This document shows, one piece after another, positions 1-11,869 of a stretch of 64,000 nt of DNA. Location of the stretch: the NCBI GenBank assembly GCA_006937955.1, contig SSNP01000020.1, positions 664,072 through 728,071 of the forward strand, written 5' to 3'. This DNA comes from Pachypanchax playfairii. Lineage: Eukaryota > Chordata > Actinopteri > Cyprinodontiformes > Aplocheilidae. The translations under genes were made by a program, and so were the position numbers. The notes beneath the pieces were generated by a model. It searched no databases, was not told the origin of the DNA, and worked only from the letters and a program-made list of their open reading frames with translations. How positions within the stretch are numbered: the first letter of the stretch is position 1; each line of letters opens with the position of its first letter.

Positions 1-3000
1 CAAGCTGCTTTCTTAGCTGAACTCTTTCTTCCATTTTTTTAAGAGACCAAAACAAAGAGCAGAATTTGATGACATACAGTTTAATCGGTTCTTTATCAGA
101 ACGAACATGCAAATGAACAGTTTTGTATTCAAATTAGACTCTAAACACCTGCTGTGGGTCTCCTTCCACAGTTCCCTCCTGATTTACAGTGTGCAATTTC
201 TTGATGAAACTCCCTCTGAGACCAGAAACAGTCCAGCAGAATCAATTAGACTGTGTTTCACAATCAAACAGAGAAAATCTGAACTCAACAGAAAAACTTG
301 ATCTAAAAAAAAAACAACAAAAACCAGTGTAATCACTACAACTTTAAACCCCCACAGCTAACAGTCACCACTCTAAGTTACAGGTCACTTAGACAAGTTT
401 CATAGCTGCATCTTAAAGTTGTTAAAGTTATTTTCTACTGCTTTAATATAAAACCATAAAACCACCGACGGATGTAGAGGGGTACCAACAGAGTGGATCA
501 AGATGAAATAAAGATTTATTATTGAAGTCTGACAGCGATGAAATGGAACATTCCTCAAAACACGATGGAGACCGACAGATTCAAACCATCCGTAATGTTC
601 TCAGTGCCAAGGCAGGCTGAATGACGCCTCTCTGAGGACGCTATTTTATGAGGCAATGTATATTGTTAATGGCCGACCACTAAGTGTCGATGGCATTAAT
701 GATCCTAAGTCACCCGAACCACTCACTCCAAATCACCTATATTACTGAAGTCAAAGGTTGCACCAGGAAGGTTTGTAAGAGAGGAAATGTACGCAAGGAA
801 AAGGTGGTGCAGAGTGCAGTATGTCACTGAACAGTTTTGGAGTAGGTGAAAAATATAATACCTACTGAACATATCCACTAGACAAAAATGGAGGTGATTA
901 ACCCAGATGTGTGTAGTTTTACAGAATCATGTCACAGCATCAGGAGCAGATCTGACCTTCTGGCATCAAGCTGCTGTCAGTAGATAATATTCTCTTCCTT
1001 GTAAATGACGTTTTTTTGAACACGCTTCAAAAACAACTCAGAAAAACCTTTGGCAAAGGCAGTGAGAAAACAAAAAGCAGTTGCTTCATTAACATTTCAT
1101 CACATGCTCTTAAACATCTGACATCTGCCAACACTTAATGAGGGAAGACGCCAGTTTAAACAACTAATAATTGGACCAAAGCCAAGATTAGACAGTTCAA
1201 ATGTATTAAGACAGTTTTCAAACAGCGTCCTGCGGCAGCGTGTTGCATTCAAGGTGCTGCTGAAGCGCCTCGTGTCAAAGGGCAGCTAAGTGGCTTGTCA
1301 ACCTTATACACTGACCTTTCCCCTGTTTCATCAGAACAGTATCTGCAGCACATGCATGAGCCTGAATGGTGTGCGGTCACGTAAGAGAGCAAGAAAAAAA
1401 AAAAAAACTAAAGAAAAAAACTGAATGTTTGACATGTGGAAGTTTGATTTCCACAGAGTTCAAAAGTTCCCTGAGCTCATTCTGAAAGGACGAGGTCCAA
1501 CACACACAGATCAGGGCTGCAGCACCCCGGCCCGGGAATATATCACTTCCTACATGACCACTGTGGTCTTTTTATATCTCTGTATTACCGGTGGTGGTTC
1601 CAGATTGCGGTAGCCAAACCACGTGGCTGCAGAGAGCCACAAATCTGGAAACCAGCTGAGATATCTCATTACATAATTAATAGAAGATCTATTTAAACTT
1701 TACTGGTGCAAAGAAAATGCAATTCTTATGATGACAGGATGGTGAAGACGACTATCAACACCAGCGTTTCAACATCTCCAGCTTTGTTTCTGTTGGAAAC
1801 CAAACAACTGGGGCTGCAGTGAGTAAATACTCATCCTGGTGAGGAGCAATCTGACACGTGATTACACACAATTTGGCATTTGAGCAGAAACAACTGCTGA
1901 GCCGGAAATGACTGTGGTTTACAAGGCAAAACAGCAAAGACGTCATGACAGAAAACTAACAAACACACAAACCACAACAAGGCTGCTTCTTATTTTAACA
2001 CAAACAGCTTCCAAATAGAGGCTGTGGGAAAACCTGAGAGGAGAGGGAAGCGGCCATTTGTTTGAGAGAGAGTTGGTGTTCTGCGTCTCCTCTACACACA
2101 CACCTGTGGGAACCGAGCTGCAGCTTCATCTCACAGCAGATAGTTTTATTGTTGTTTCTGACTTTAACTAAAGGACAAAACAAAGTCATGCATTTGTGAA
2201 AGTGAGGCAACACTCATCTCCAGGATCTTTATTCTGAAACTGCCTAAACTACATTCAGCTATGAAATGCAAGTGTCATATTAAATTACTTACTAAGATAT
2301 ATTCTTTACTGAACGGGTTTTCTGTCATTATTGAAGTGAGACAGAATTTGCATACAGTCATCTTGATTAAAGCTTCAGACTGCAGCCAAACAACAGTTCT
2401 ATGTTAAGACTAAAATCTTTTTAAACAGCTTGGACATATTGTGATGTGTCCTAATATATTTAACATAAACTCAGCCATAATGTAGATGTAGAGCTCTTAA
2501 ACTGATCCAGCAGCAAAAACTCAGTAACTGTTTTCTGGAGAATTCTTTTAGATGGTTTTATTTGTTCAGTGTACAAATGTGAAAATAAAAGAATAGTGCT
2601 ACATGTACGTGTCTTTAAAACAGCGACATAATAGCTTTTCTAAATGTATCAACAGTTCTGCTGAGATGTTTCTCTTCTCTGAGGAGCTTCCTGTCATTGT
2701 GAAGTGAGGAAGCTTCTCCGATGAGAAGTGAAACGTCTTTAGGAATCACAGAAAAAGTTCAGTTCCTGTATCTGAATAAACTAGGATTGTTCTGCTGACT
2801 GTGGTTCTGTTAATTGTGTAAAGAATGTTGAATAAATGGTGGCTGATTCTTCTAGATTGTGCCTAAACAATGTAAAAAAAAAACTATGATCTCATTTCAC
2901 ATCAACTCTCAAACAACCTATTTGAGAGGGAGTTGGACACAGAACAGTCCTCCTATAAGTTACTGCTCCTGTCTTCTTCTGGATTCATGCAGCTTGACAC

Positions 3001-5158
3001 AAGCTTTGATTTGTAATAATTGTTCTCCAGAGGTTCTTCTCAAACAGTTTTTGTCTGTCCTGTGCGTTTTAGATGTTTCCCGTATCAACCAATCAGATTT
3101 AAAGTGATGGCTGATTAACAGGCTTCTACTCTGTGATCATCTGAATCAGGAGTGTTCAGCAGGAAAACATCATAAACATACGGGACTACTGTTTTTTATG
3201 ACCTCTGGGATGATGATCAGTTCTTCTACATTCTTCTGAGAGAAATGAACATTATTCAAAAGTGGACTGAGCTTTTGTTTGAAAGCTCTGTAGCCGTCTG
3301 GAAGACGGTCAGACGGGGTGTAGCGGGCGTGACAGTTAAATACCAGCTGCAGAGATTCAAGTGATGGTCAGATTTAATTCGGTGCGACTCCAACTTTCAC
3401 TGTCAGTACAGCATCACTGTTTACTGTCAAAATGTGCTGAAATATGCTGAAGAGTTTGATAAATAGATCAAAGAAAATGTTGTTGTGATTTGAAAAATGT
3501 GTGTAAAAATAGAAACCAATTTCCTTTAAACACACAAAACCAAATCAAATTGTTCCAGATCTAAAAATAACACAATTTAAAGAATATAAAACATCTGAAA
3601 TGTAACAAGAGTCTTTGGCAACAGTAAACCAATACAGTATATTAGCAGTAATTCTAGAAACACGATGCTGTTGACTGTTTTCAGACCTGCTGACTGACCA
3701 CATCACGTGGACACTGCAAATTACTACATGTGCCAGTATATAGAAATACAACTGCTTTTATCATCTTGTGTAACACGGTACAAACATTGGCTTCAGGCTG
3801 TTGGAGAGACGAGCTGACAGCATAAGATGACTCACACAAACAGACCAATCTGAAGTCTTTGTATTAACCACAGTTCATCGTGCGTAAACATCAGCTGGAG
3901 CCAGCGATCTGCCTCTCCGGCAGTGGGTGGTCTTGTTGGGCTGTTTGTTTACATCAGACTGCGGCGTGTGAGGCAGGCTTGGCATCGCCGTGTGTTCTTG
4001 ACAGAGCAGAAACAAACTACGCCTCTCTGATGTAGGGATGGGCTTCGCTTGTTGACGTGTTCATATTTGTCATGGGTTTAACGTGGCGTGAACAGCAGAG
4101 GTTAGTCAGTTTTTACGGTGACAAACATGTTCCACTGAAACTGAGAGGAAGGAAAAGGGAAACAGAGGCAAACACACACACTGGAAGGAAGCAGGAAACC
4201 AACAACACATCATCATCTGCAAAGTGTGAAACTATAATCCTCTTGCTTCAAACAAGTACATTTCTGTCAAGAAAAGCTGTTAAAATGGTGATAAAAGCAA
4301 CTCCAGGAGAATGAAGAACATCACATATGAAGCTGATTTGTTGGCATGGAAACCAAAACCCAATCTGATTGTGCTGAATGACTACAGAGGCGGTGCCTGT
4401 AACACAACTCCAACTTTACATGTTACTTTAAAGTTTAAAACACTTGTAAATATGTGACCACAGAGAAACATCTGCAGCATTTATACTTAGAGCTCACAGC
4501 ACATTCAGTTAAGCAATTCCAGGCTTCCTTTAAACAAGGAGAATTGAGTTTAAACTGGATGATGTTAGATGACAATTTGTCCTGAATAAAAAAATAATAC
4601 ATTCTAAACTCCACAAAATATCAGCACCAACTTCTAGTAAAAGTTTTACCATGGACTTTATTACATGAACCTTAATCATGTTGCTCTCTGTCATCGTAAC
4701 TCCTTCTAACTTTATGTCTCTTGTGGAAACGCAGTAGGTCCATTATCTCCTCATCACGTCTCCCCACACCGCTTACTGTGGGATAATGTGTGACAGTGAA
4801 AAAGGTAGAAAACCCCCTTAAAACATGGAAGAAGACGAGTGAGGCAGCAGGCCGAGGTGCAGCTGCATCCAAGTGTTTAATGACAGAATAAAAATTTCAA
4901 GCCTGCAGGACGGAATCGCTGCTCTGTCATTTCTAAACACGGGCACACTGAAATTATTGGTTAGGCAGTGGGACACACCAGGTGGCTAAATGAGGGGAAT
5001 CGTGGGGGGGCTGCTAATGACAGAGGGAGTAAATTAACATTAAAAACAGGTGCTTTCTGTATTTTTTCTTATTTAGAACTTAAATGAAAATAACATTTTA
5101 CTCAAACCTTAATGTACAAGAACAAGACCAAGAGGAAGACAAGAACAGGATCCAAGAC
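1..5158. other. Presumed intron/intergenic DNA, mostly unrecognised
   Basis: AT-rich, non-repetitive-looking sequence. Open frames are short (up to 85 codons), lack splice-site support and show no recognisable domain. A possible interspersed-repeat fragment is listed separately at about 2650-2790. If the rnf43 assignment at 28641-28754 is right, this lies downstream of that exon in the gene's direction and is probably intron, but a short exon could have been missed. Confidence 0.5.
2650..2790 (+). repeat. Possible teleost interspersed-repeat fragment
   Basis: The stretch contains paired AGGAGCTTCCT / AGGAAGCTTCT motifs followed by GATGAGAAGTGAAACGTCTT. The second phrase resembles one I recall recurring in teleost repeats, where it is usually followed by AAGAAACT and a CAGTTGC-like motif. 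The boundaries are not visible and there is no second copy in this window, so this rests on recall only. Confidence 0.35.
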
Positions 5159-5334
5159 AAGGCCAAGACCAAGACCAAGAACAATCAATCAATCAATTTA
5201 TTTATAAAGTGCTTTAACATGACAAAGAGTCAAAACAAGGTGCTGTACTATTTAACACCAAGACAAACCATAAAACATCATATCAATAAAACACATACAA
5301 CATTATGTCAAAGAAAAACCACATAAAACATTAA

Positions 5335-5864
5335 AGAGGCCCTTCCATTAAAATGGTTTTTCTGAGGTTTCTGTTGAATATTTTAGCTCCACAGTACGGT
5401 GTCCATTTTAGGACATCCTCAGACCAACGCATTTGTCATTTGTCAGCCAAAACGGCCTCAGGTCTCGGACCAAAATGTGTCAGGATAACATCCATCAGAC
5501 GTCAGACTTTTAGGACATCCTCAGACCAACACGCAACAGCCTCATGCATCAGGCAAAACTGCATCAGGTATCAGGACAAAAAGACGACCCCCCCAGTTCT
5601 TTTAGACTGTTTGAAAGTAAAAAAAAATAAAAATCCCCCCTCTGCTTTTCACAAATCGCACACTGTTGTTAGGCTATCAGAGTCCAGCAAATTTGAATAA
5701 TGAATATTAATGAGTTGCAGCCCAAAAACCTGACGAACCTTGACGCAGATAGATTAAAAGGTCTGTTAATCAGTGATTCCTAACATTTTTTAGATAGAAA
5801 ATGTTTCATATTACAGGTTAATACTTGTACCACAAAGTCATGAAATTTGTATGAAATGGCATCT
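5335..5864 (+). mobile_element. TTAA-flanked MITE, family A copy 1 (nested in LINE)
   Basis: A 530-bp element flanked by TTAA at 5331-5334 and 5865-5868. The left end is AGAGGCCCTTCCATTAAAA and the right end (ATGGCATCT) is its imperfect inverted repeat. The left shoulder (TTTCTGAGGTTTCTGTTGAA, TTTTAGCTCCACAG) and the right shoulder (GTCTGTTAATC, GGTTAATACTT, ACCACAAAGTCATGAAATTT) match the copies at 19935, 41689 and 47869. The middle differs, with two copies of AGGACATCCTCAGACCAAC at 5412 and 5517. It interrupts the minus-strand LINE, whose sequence resumes on both sides, so it inserted later. Confidence 0.85.
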
Positions 5865-6132
5865 TTAAAACAGAAAAACTAAAAACAGAAGTTGTCAACA
5901 AATAGAATAACCCAAAACAAGGCAGAGTCTCAAATCATGTCAAATGCCTGATGATAAAAGTGAGTTTTCAGATGGGATTTAAATAATGTCAGTGTGGTCA
6001 CCTGACACACACTCAGTGGTAGGGCGTTCCACAACGTAGGTCCGCTTATGGAAAACGCTTGGTCTCCCCTGGACTTCTTTCTTGACCTCGGGACCGCCAG
6101 TAGTAGCTGGTCCGCTGACCTAAGGCCCCGGG

Positions 6133-6369
6133 TTAGGCCTCACCGGCCGGGTTATATCGGGAGAGAAGGTCAGCAAGGTGCGGTGAAGAAAGACCATGCA
6201 GGGTTTTGAAAACAAGCATCAAGATCTTGAATTTAACCCTGAAGGTCACTGGCAACCAGTGACAGGAGGCCAGGACAGGAGTAACGTGGTCCCACTTTTG
6301 TAAACGAGTCAGCATTCGGGCTGCTGCATTCTGCACCATCATCTGCGTAACAGTGGAAAGACACCCCAT
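6133..6369 (-). pseudogene. LINE C-terminal protein fragment
   Basis: An open minus-strand stretch of 78 codons matching the region after the RT domain of L2-like LINEs: QNAAARMLTR, then HVTPVLASCHWLPV, KFKILMLVFKTLHGLSSPHL and ADLLSRY. The apparent start methionine is incidental, because the real protein begins far upstream in an intact element. It is continuous with the truncated LINE described at 5159-6650 and is not a host gene. Confidence 0.8.
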
Positions 6370-6650
6370 GCTTTTGCAAGATAGTACCTAGGGGAATAAG
6401 GTAAACTGAAAATTAAATAGGCCCCAAAATCAAACCCTGGGGAACCCCCCATTTGAAGGGTAATTAAACCGAGCAGAAACCCGCAAGGCTCACGCACGTG
6501 CTTCTATCTGAGAGATAACACGTAAACCACTTTAAGGCAGAGACTCAAACACCTGATTCTTTAAGTCTCCCTAAAAAAATACCATGGTCAATGGTGTCAA
6601 ACGTGGCAGACAAGTCCAATAAAATAAGGCCAAGACAAGACCAAGACCAA

Positions 6651-7049
6651 CATAATACACAATAAACCTTTAACAAACCTGTAATAGGAGAAAAAGTATG
6701 GAATAAATCCTGCTTGGTAAGGATGAACAACGAAATCAGTGTATTTTTGCCAGAACTGATTAACAAACGTAAAAGCAGATAGAAAGTGACATTACTTTCA
6801 TTCTGTCAGTTTTATCTCCCATCAGAAAAGGCTTTTCTTTTAGTTTACAAATGTCATTTTTAACACTAAGATCAGAATTACAAGCATATTTCTGTTTCAA
6901 ACTGGATTTAAGTGTATCATCTCAATTTGTAATACATTACGCTTCCTCCAGTTTGTAGATGCAGTCACAATCTCTGTCATATGTTTCCTCTTGGTTTTTT
7001 ACTGAATGACGGAAATAAAATTAAACTTCTAATGATCACCTTAAATGAA
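6651..7049. other. Spacer between two LINE remnants
   Basis: About 400 bp of AT-rich DNA between the target-site duplication of the minus-strand LINE and the first recognisable RT-derived sequence of the plus-strand LINE. No recognisable feature. Confidence 0.5.
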
Positions 7050-7486
7050 GTTGAAACTTCACTGATGAGGAGGAAACTTAGGAAGTCACAGAAGGGCTTG
7101 TCCTCATACAAACTGGGACCCATGGACCATCAGCACTGGATCTCCCCAAGGCTGCGTTCTGTCTCCTCGTCTCCCTGTACACCAACAGCTGCACCTCCAG
7201 TCATCAGCCTGGTTTATGGATGACCCCACCCTCATCATCTACAGATGTGAGACTGACTGTCTGGTGTGAGCACAACTACCTGGAGCTCAATGCAGCTAAG
7301 ACAGTGGAGATGGTTGAGGACTTCAGGAAGAACTCATCCCCCCGTCTCCCCCAGTGGACACAGTGGAGTCCTCCTGCTTCCTGGACACCATCAACTCTCA
7401 GGACCTTAAGTGGGAGATGATCATCAGCTCTCTGACCAGAGGATGCCCTTCCTGCAAAAACTGAGGAAGATTAACCTCCCACATCG

Positions 7487-8170
7487 ATGGTGCATTTCTA
7501 CACCTCCATCATGGAGTCCACCCTCACCTCCTCCATCATGGAGTCCACCCTCACCTCCTCCATCATTGAGTCCATCCTCACCTCCTCCATCATGGAGTCC
7601 ACCCTCACCTCCTCCATCATTGAGTCCATCCTCACCTCCTCCATCATTGAGTCCATCCTCACCTCCTCCATCATGGAGTCCACCCTCACCTCCTCCATCA
7701 TTGAGTCCATCCTCACCTCCTCCATCATTGAGTCCATCCTCACCTCCTCCTTCATCGCGTCCACCCTCACCTCCTCCATCATCGCGTCCATCCTCACCTC
7801 CTCCATCATTGAGTCCATCCTCACCTCCTCCATCATGGAGTCCACCCTCACCTCCTCCATCATTGAGTCCATCCTCACCTCCTCCATCATTGAGTCCACC
7901 CTCACCTCCTCCATCATCGAGTCCACCCTCACCTCCTCCATCATTGAGTCCATCCTCACCTCCTCCATCATTGAGTCCATCCTCACCTCCTCCATCATTG
8001 AGTCCATCCTCATCTTCTCCATCATTGAGTCCACCCTCACCTCCTCCATCATTGAGTCCATCCTCACCTACTTCTTCATTGAGTCCACCCTCACCTCCTC
8101 CATCATCATCTGGTTCACTGCAGCTTCAAGGACCGACTACAACATATCATCCATCCTGCTGAGAAGGTGA
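7487..8170 (+). pseudogene. LINE RT segment open through a 9-residue repeat expansion
   Basis: A 227-codon open stretch that begins in genuine RT sequence (MVHFYTSIMESTLTSS), runs through about 22 repeats of a 9-residue unit (SIIESILTS/SIMESTLTS) and returns to genuine RT sequence (IIWFTAASRTDYN). In an intact element the FYxxIIESILTxSIxxW segment occurs once. The array keeps the frame because 27 bp is nine codons. The second forward frame (PPPSLSPSS repeats) and one reverse frame (VRMDSMMEE repeats) are open too, purely because the repeat lacks stops; those are shadows, not genes. It is a degraded transposon reading frame. Confidence 0.75.
7502..8110. repeat. 27-bp minisatellite, about 22 copies
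   Basis: A direct tandem array of the unit TCATTGAGTCCATCCTCACC followed by TCCTCCA. Variants are mainly ATTGAG/ATGGAG/ATCGCG and CCATCC/CCACCC. Copies are contiguous with no unique spacers, so this is not a CRISPR array. The array lies exactly within the RT coding sequence of the surrounding LINE and appears to be an amplification of its own codons. Confidence 0.95.
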
Positions 8171-8581
8171 TTGGCTGCAATCTTCCTTCCCTCCAGGACC
8201 CGTACACCTCCAGGACCTGTACAGCTCCAGGACTCTGAAGCCTGCAGGGAAGATTGTGGTTGATTCTTCTCATCCTGGACATAAAATATTTCAGACTCTC
8301 CTCTCTGGAAGAAGCTCCAGTTCACCAGGACCAGGACCTCTGTTACTGGTGTATTGAATAAGGCCCAGTAGAACTAAATTCCCATCTCACTGATTTGTTT
8401 GCATCCTAAATTTTGTTAAGCAATGCACGGACATTTGGATTTTATTGCACAAATGTGTTGAACATGTAAATATTGCTGGTTATTATGTTTATATTTTTAT
8501 TGTTAGTCTTACTTTGATTTATTCTCTGCAGCTTCACCCAAGACAAACTCCTTGTATTGTGCAAATAAACTGGTTCTGATT

Positions 8582-10213
8582 AGGGAGGTGGGTAATAAAT
8601 TCTGGAGGAACTGTCATGTACAACAGAGAAAATAAAAGAAACAATGAGAAGAATGAGTCTAGCAAACAAATTTGTGATCACGTATTCAAATATAAATTAA
8701 GGGTTTCTGTGGATCAGGATTAAAATCCCTCTGGTCTTTGACGACATACTGGACTGGTACACATGAAAGATCTCTGTTGGTTTAATGAGTCTGTAAGTAA
8801 ACACCTTCAGAGGACAATGACGTAGCTGTAAAAACACTTTACACCTCTTAAGGGCTTTGCTCAGTGTTTTCTAGTTGTAAAAGTGACAGAGCTCATGTAT
8901 GACTTGTGTGGGCAGTGACACGGCATCAGAAGGAAAACAGAAGTAAATAATAGCAGAAGACGAACGGGGATCTGGCAGCACAGTAAAGAACAGCAGTAAA
9001 AACAGAAAAATCCTAAATCCAGAAGCCTGAACTGTGTGGCACATCCCACTCACATCTGGAGGCTGCCGGGTAGCAGAGCCACCATGAGCCAAACAGCTTA
9101 TAACATCAGACCTGTGTGATGAGCCAAAGGACTGTCATCATGTCACCGACGTCTGGAACGTTCATAATAATGAGCTGTGGCAGCTTGGTAGGTCCAGGCT
9201 TGGATCCCAAGCTGTAATGTACGAGGTCGACTTTAACAGACTTGATGACGTTATCAGATCAAAGCAGCTCCATGAGACGCTCCTCTTCTTCTTTAACGCC
9301 CTCATTTCTAATGTTGAGCCTCCAAATCGTTCTCCTCACCTCTGAGACAGCCTGTCACCTGTAGCTCGTGGTTCCAGAGCCATGATGTGTCCCCTCTAAC
9401 TCACTGTAGTCCTTCTGAATACTGGCAAGGAAAACCTTTATGAGGTCAAAACACTCTCAACTCATCAACTGGATTACAAACTTTTTGTCAACTCCTCACC
9501 TGGTTCAGCAATGGAGGTGAAAATATCCCACATGCTAGCTGAGGAAGACGTGCTCTGAGGTGAAGATTTCATTATATCACTGCAAAGTTAAAGCCAGTTA
9601 AAGCAAAACCAAACTTAAAAATAAGTGCAGGATGCAGAAACTATTAGACTAAATTAGAACAAGCAATATGGAGCGCTGGGAAACGATGTGTGGTCCTTGA
9701 CAGTGCTCCAGCACTCCGGCTGGATGGTTTCACTTTCACACTGTTTAGAATTTTTACCTTCAAAACGCCAAAATAGGAAATCTGAGCAGTTCTGAAACCA
9801 TTAATAAACAAGCATGCAAAACCTTCTCACTAAGAATGCTAACACACTGATGTTTACTATACACAGAGTATTTGCTTCGAGTGGCGGCATGCACAACACA
9901 AAGCATCGCTCAGCAGGATCAACCCATCTGTTTCTGTTAGACAAGAAGACTGAGCAACATTACAGAACAGACTGTGATATCCGACCTCAGCGTTGTCCTC
10001 TCTAGAACCAAAAACTGCTGTTTAAACATGGGTCCAGAACCATCTCAGTCCAGAAACAAACCCAAACCTGATGTCCATTGATGACAATGCTGGTTAAATG
10101 ATGCTACGGCATGCTGCTCTTTGTTCTGGATCACATCTGCTGTTTATTTCACAGCTTATTTCAAAGTTGTGAAGAACTCCTTTCATTATGTAGCTGGATG
10201 CACTTTTAGCCTG
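8582..10213. other. No recognisable feature
   Basis: Single-copy-looking, AT-rich DNA between two LINE remnants. Open frames are short and without recognisable domains. Read in reverse, 9210-9300 has a lysine/glutamate-rich stretch but is interrupted by stops and lacks splice sites. Confidence 0.45.
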
Positions 10214-10700
10214 ACAAGGCAAGGCAAGGCAAGGCAAGTTTATTTGTATAGCACAATTCATGTACAGGACAATTCAAAGTGCTTTACATGAAACAAAAGC
10301 ATAAGTAAAAGAATGAAAACATGATTTAAATAAACAGAATTAGAACAAAGGACAGCTTAAAAGCAACCGTGTGGATTTGGACTTTCTAATAAAACTTTAT
10401 GTAAATGCAGCGGAGAACAGGTGGGTCTTTAACCTTGATTTAAATAAACTGAGTGTTTCAGCTGATCTGAGGCTTTCTGGGAGTTTGTTCCAGAAATGTG
10501 GAGCATAGAAGCTGAAAGCAGCTTCTCCATGTCTGGTTCTGACTCTGGGAACTGATAAAAGACCAGATCCAGAAGACCTGAGGAGTCTTGTAGGTTCATA
10601 CTGGGTCAGGAGGTCACTGATGTATTTTGGTCCTAAACCATTCAGAGCTTTATAGACCAGCAATAGAACTTTAAAGTCTATCCTCTGACAAGAGATCATA
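10214..10700 (-). mobile_element. L2-like LINE 3' end with (CTTGC)n tail
   Basis: A 5'-truncated LINE on the minus strand. A 100-codon open stretch (10397-10699) encodes the conserved C-terminal region: IDFKVLLLVYKALNGLGPKY, ISDLLTQYEPTRLLRSS, LSVPRVRTRHGEAAFSFYAP, FWNKLPESLRS and FKSRLKTHLFSAAF, a hallmark of fish L2-type elements. The 3' UTR follows, ending in TTTATTTGTATAGCACAATT on the plus strand and a five-base tail repeat (CAAGG)n at 10214-10237. The frame is intact over the whole fragment, which suggests a younger insertion than the LINE at 5.2-6.6 kb. No clear target duplication was found. Confidence 0.85.
10397..10699 (-). pseudogene. LINE ORF2 C-terminal fragment (100 codons)
   Basis: The protein-coding part of the LINE fragment at 10214-10700. 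It covers the post-RT region from KVLLLVYKALNG to LKTHLFSAAF and ends at a natural stop. The N-terminal RT and endonuclease domains are absent through 5' truncation, so it cannot function alone. Confidence 0.85.
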
Positions 10701-11510
10701 AATGGTTATTGCATCATTCCTGTTCTGTCTGAATTTATAAACTCAGTGATTTAGCAGTTTTTATATGTTTCAAAGTCTAACACAGTGTTTAATTATAGTT
10801 GGTGTTTGTCTCTGCTGTGACATTCACTGGACAATGTAAAGAAAAGTCTTATTGTTTTCTTCAGCTTTAAGATGAACTAAATTAGAAGCAGAAAATCTAC
10901 TTAGATTATAAAGTTACAGCATTTTAATGCCTTCAATCAAGGAAAATGTTCAGAAATTGTATTTAAAAAAGACAAACTCCAAAACAGCAGAGAATAGTAA
11001 CAACATCAAATTTTAACTTCAGCAGAGAAAACAAGTAAAGATCAAATTAAAACTAAAACCCTGAGTTACAAACTGACAGTGAAAGTCAGGTTTCATGAAG
11101 GATAAATGTTCTAAAACAGTTTCGTGGAAAACTAACAAACAAAAAGCTTCTACAGTCATTTCATGTGAGGGATCGCTGAGAGACAGAAGCTTGAAAATGT
11201 TGAAATACTGAATGTTGATCACAGTCGGGATAAAATCCAGAAGGTGCAGCATTAACTTCATACTGAGAAGGTGAATCATAAAACACTTCATCTCATTTGT
11301 ATGTATGTAATGAAGAATGATTCAGAGTCGCTGAGAGAAGATCAGAAATAAGAAAACAGCAGGAAACGGCTGAAGCTTTGTAAAGTGAAACATTTGGTTT
11401 ACCTAAAATCCTACCTTTACCAGCCCAATTTTTGCCTTCATTCAGTAAATTACATCCAAAATAAATAACATTTGCTGTAAATATTGTTTACCTAGCTGTA
11501 TATTTAGATC
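10701..11510. other. No recognisable feature
   Basis: AT-rich single-copy-looking DNA. A 90-codon minus-strand open frame at 11019-11291 has no recognisable domain and low-complexity composition. Confidence 0.45.
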
Positions 11511-11511
11511 T

Positions 11512-11768
11512 AATTGTGTGTGTGTGTTTGAGTGTGTCTGCGTGTGTGTGTGTGTCTGTGTGTGAGATTGCTGGGTGTTCACTTAAGGCTGAGAGGCAGC
11601 TTGAAGTTGGCTGAACGAGGGAAGGGTGTGGCCCCGCTGGGTATCTATTACTCACATGAGCTCTTTGATGTGGGGCCACTGTAACTGGGGGGGGGGGCAC
11701 ACAGTGTATAAAGAGGATGGGGGTCGGTGGGGGTGTGTGTGTGTGTGTGTGGGGGGGGGGTGGCGGGC
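11512..11768. repeat. GT/G-rich block with long G runs
   Basis: Contains an interrupted (GT)n at 11512-11565 and then several G runs of 5 to 10 bases at 11688-11765, including G9, G5, G5 and G10, separated by short GT-rich spacers. The plus strand meets the simple pattern for G-quadruplex formation (four or more runs of at least three G with short loops). Confidence 0.8.
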
Positions 11769-11868
11769 AAGTTATGGCAGGTGAGCAGAATAAGGAAAAG
11801 TTTTAAGCCTGAAGGGGCTGGGCCCTGAATTACACACTGCTACCTACTTGTTCCTTGCATTTACTCAG

Positions 11869-11869
<1 letters not shown>

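Larger units (their letters stand above)
5159..6650 (-). mobile_element. 5'-truncated L2-like LINE with probable target-site duplication
   Basis: This is the 3' part of a non-LTR retrotransposon read on the minus strand. An RT segment (LLDLSATFDTIDH) at about 6560-6620 corresponds to the DLSAAFDTVDH motif of L2/CR1-type RTs. It is followed by C-terminal protein (AARMLTR, TPVLASCHWLPVTFR) at 6133-6369. The 3' tail at 5184-5215 is (AATC)n plus a TTTATTTATAAAGTGCTTT motif typical of fish LINE/SINE tails. About 180 bp separate the RT motif from the C-terminal block, far less than an intact element has, so there is an internal deletion. The flanks AAGGCCAAGACCAAGACCAA (5159-5178) and AAGGCCAAGACAAGACCAAG (6626-6645) look like a target-site duplication. 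A TTAA-flanked MITE (5335-5864) splits the 3' region. Dead copy. Confidence 0.8.
7050..8581 (+). mobile_element. LINE 3' half with minisatellite expanded inside the RT gene
   Basis: A degenerate non-LTR retrotransposon of the CR1/L2/Rex kind. Visible in order: RT motif SPQGCVLSP near 7144-7170; LYTNSCTSSHQ near 7177-7210 after a frameshift; the catalytic-box remnant FMDDPTLI at about 7213-7236 (normally F/Y-A-D-D); NYLELNAAKTVEMV at 7277-7318; FLQKLRKINLPH near 7450; VHFYTSI at 7490. A 27-bp tandem array (7502-8110) follows, then IIWFTAASRTDYN, EKVIGCNLPSLQD, TLKPAGKIVVDSSHPGHKIF and SGRSSSS remnants to about 8330. The 3' UTR ends with CTTGTATTGTGCAAATAAAC and TGGTTCTGATT, a typical fish LINE terminus. 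Several frameshifts make it non-functional. The left boundary is approximate. Confidence 0.85.

Noticed and set aside
7502..8110. CRISPR-like regular array
   Set aside because: Repeats are directly contiguous with no unique spacers, lie inside a LINE, and the DNA is clearly vertebrate.
7410..8162. 250-codon proline/serine-rich open frame and opposite-strand methionine/glutamate-rich frame
   Set aside because: Both are shadow frames of the 27-bp minisatellite inside a LINE; the RT-derived frame (7487-8170) is the one with real homology on both sides.
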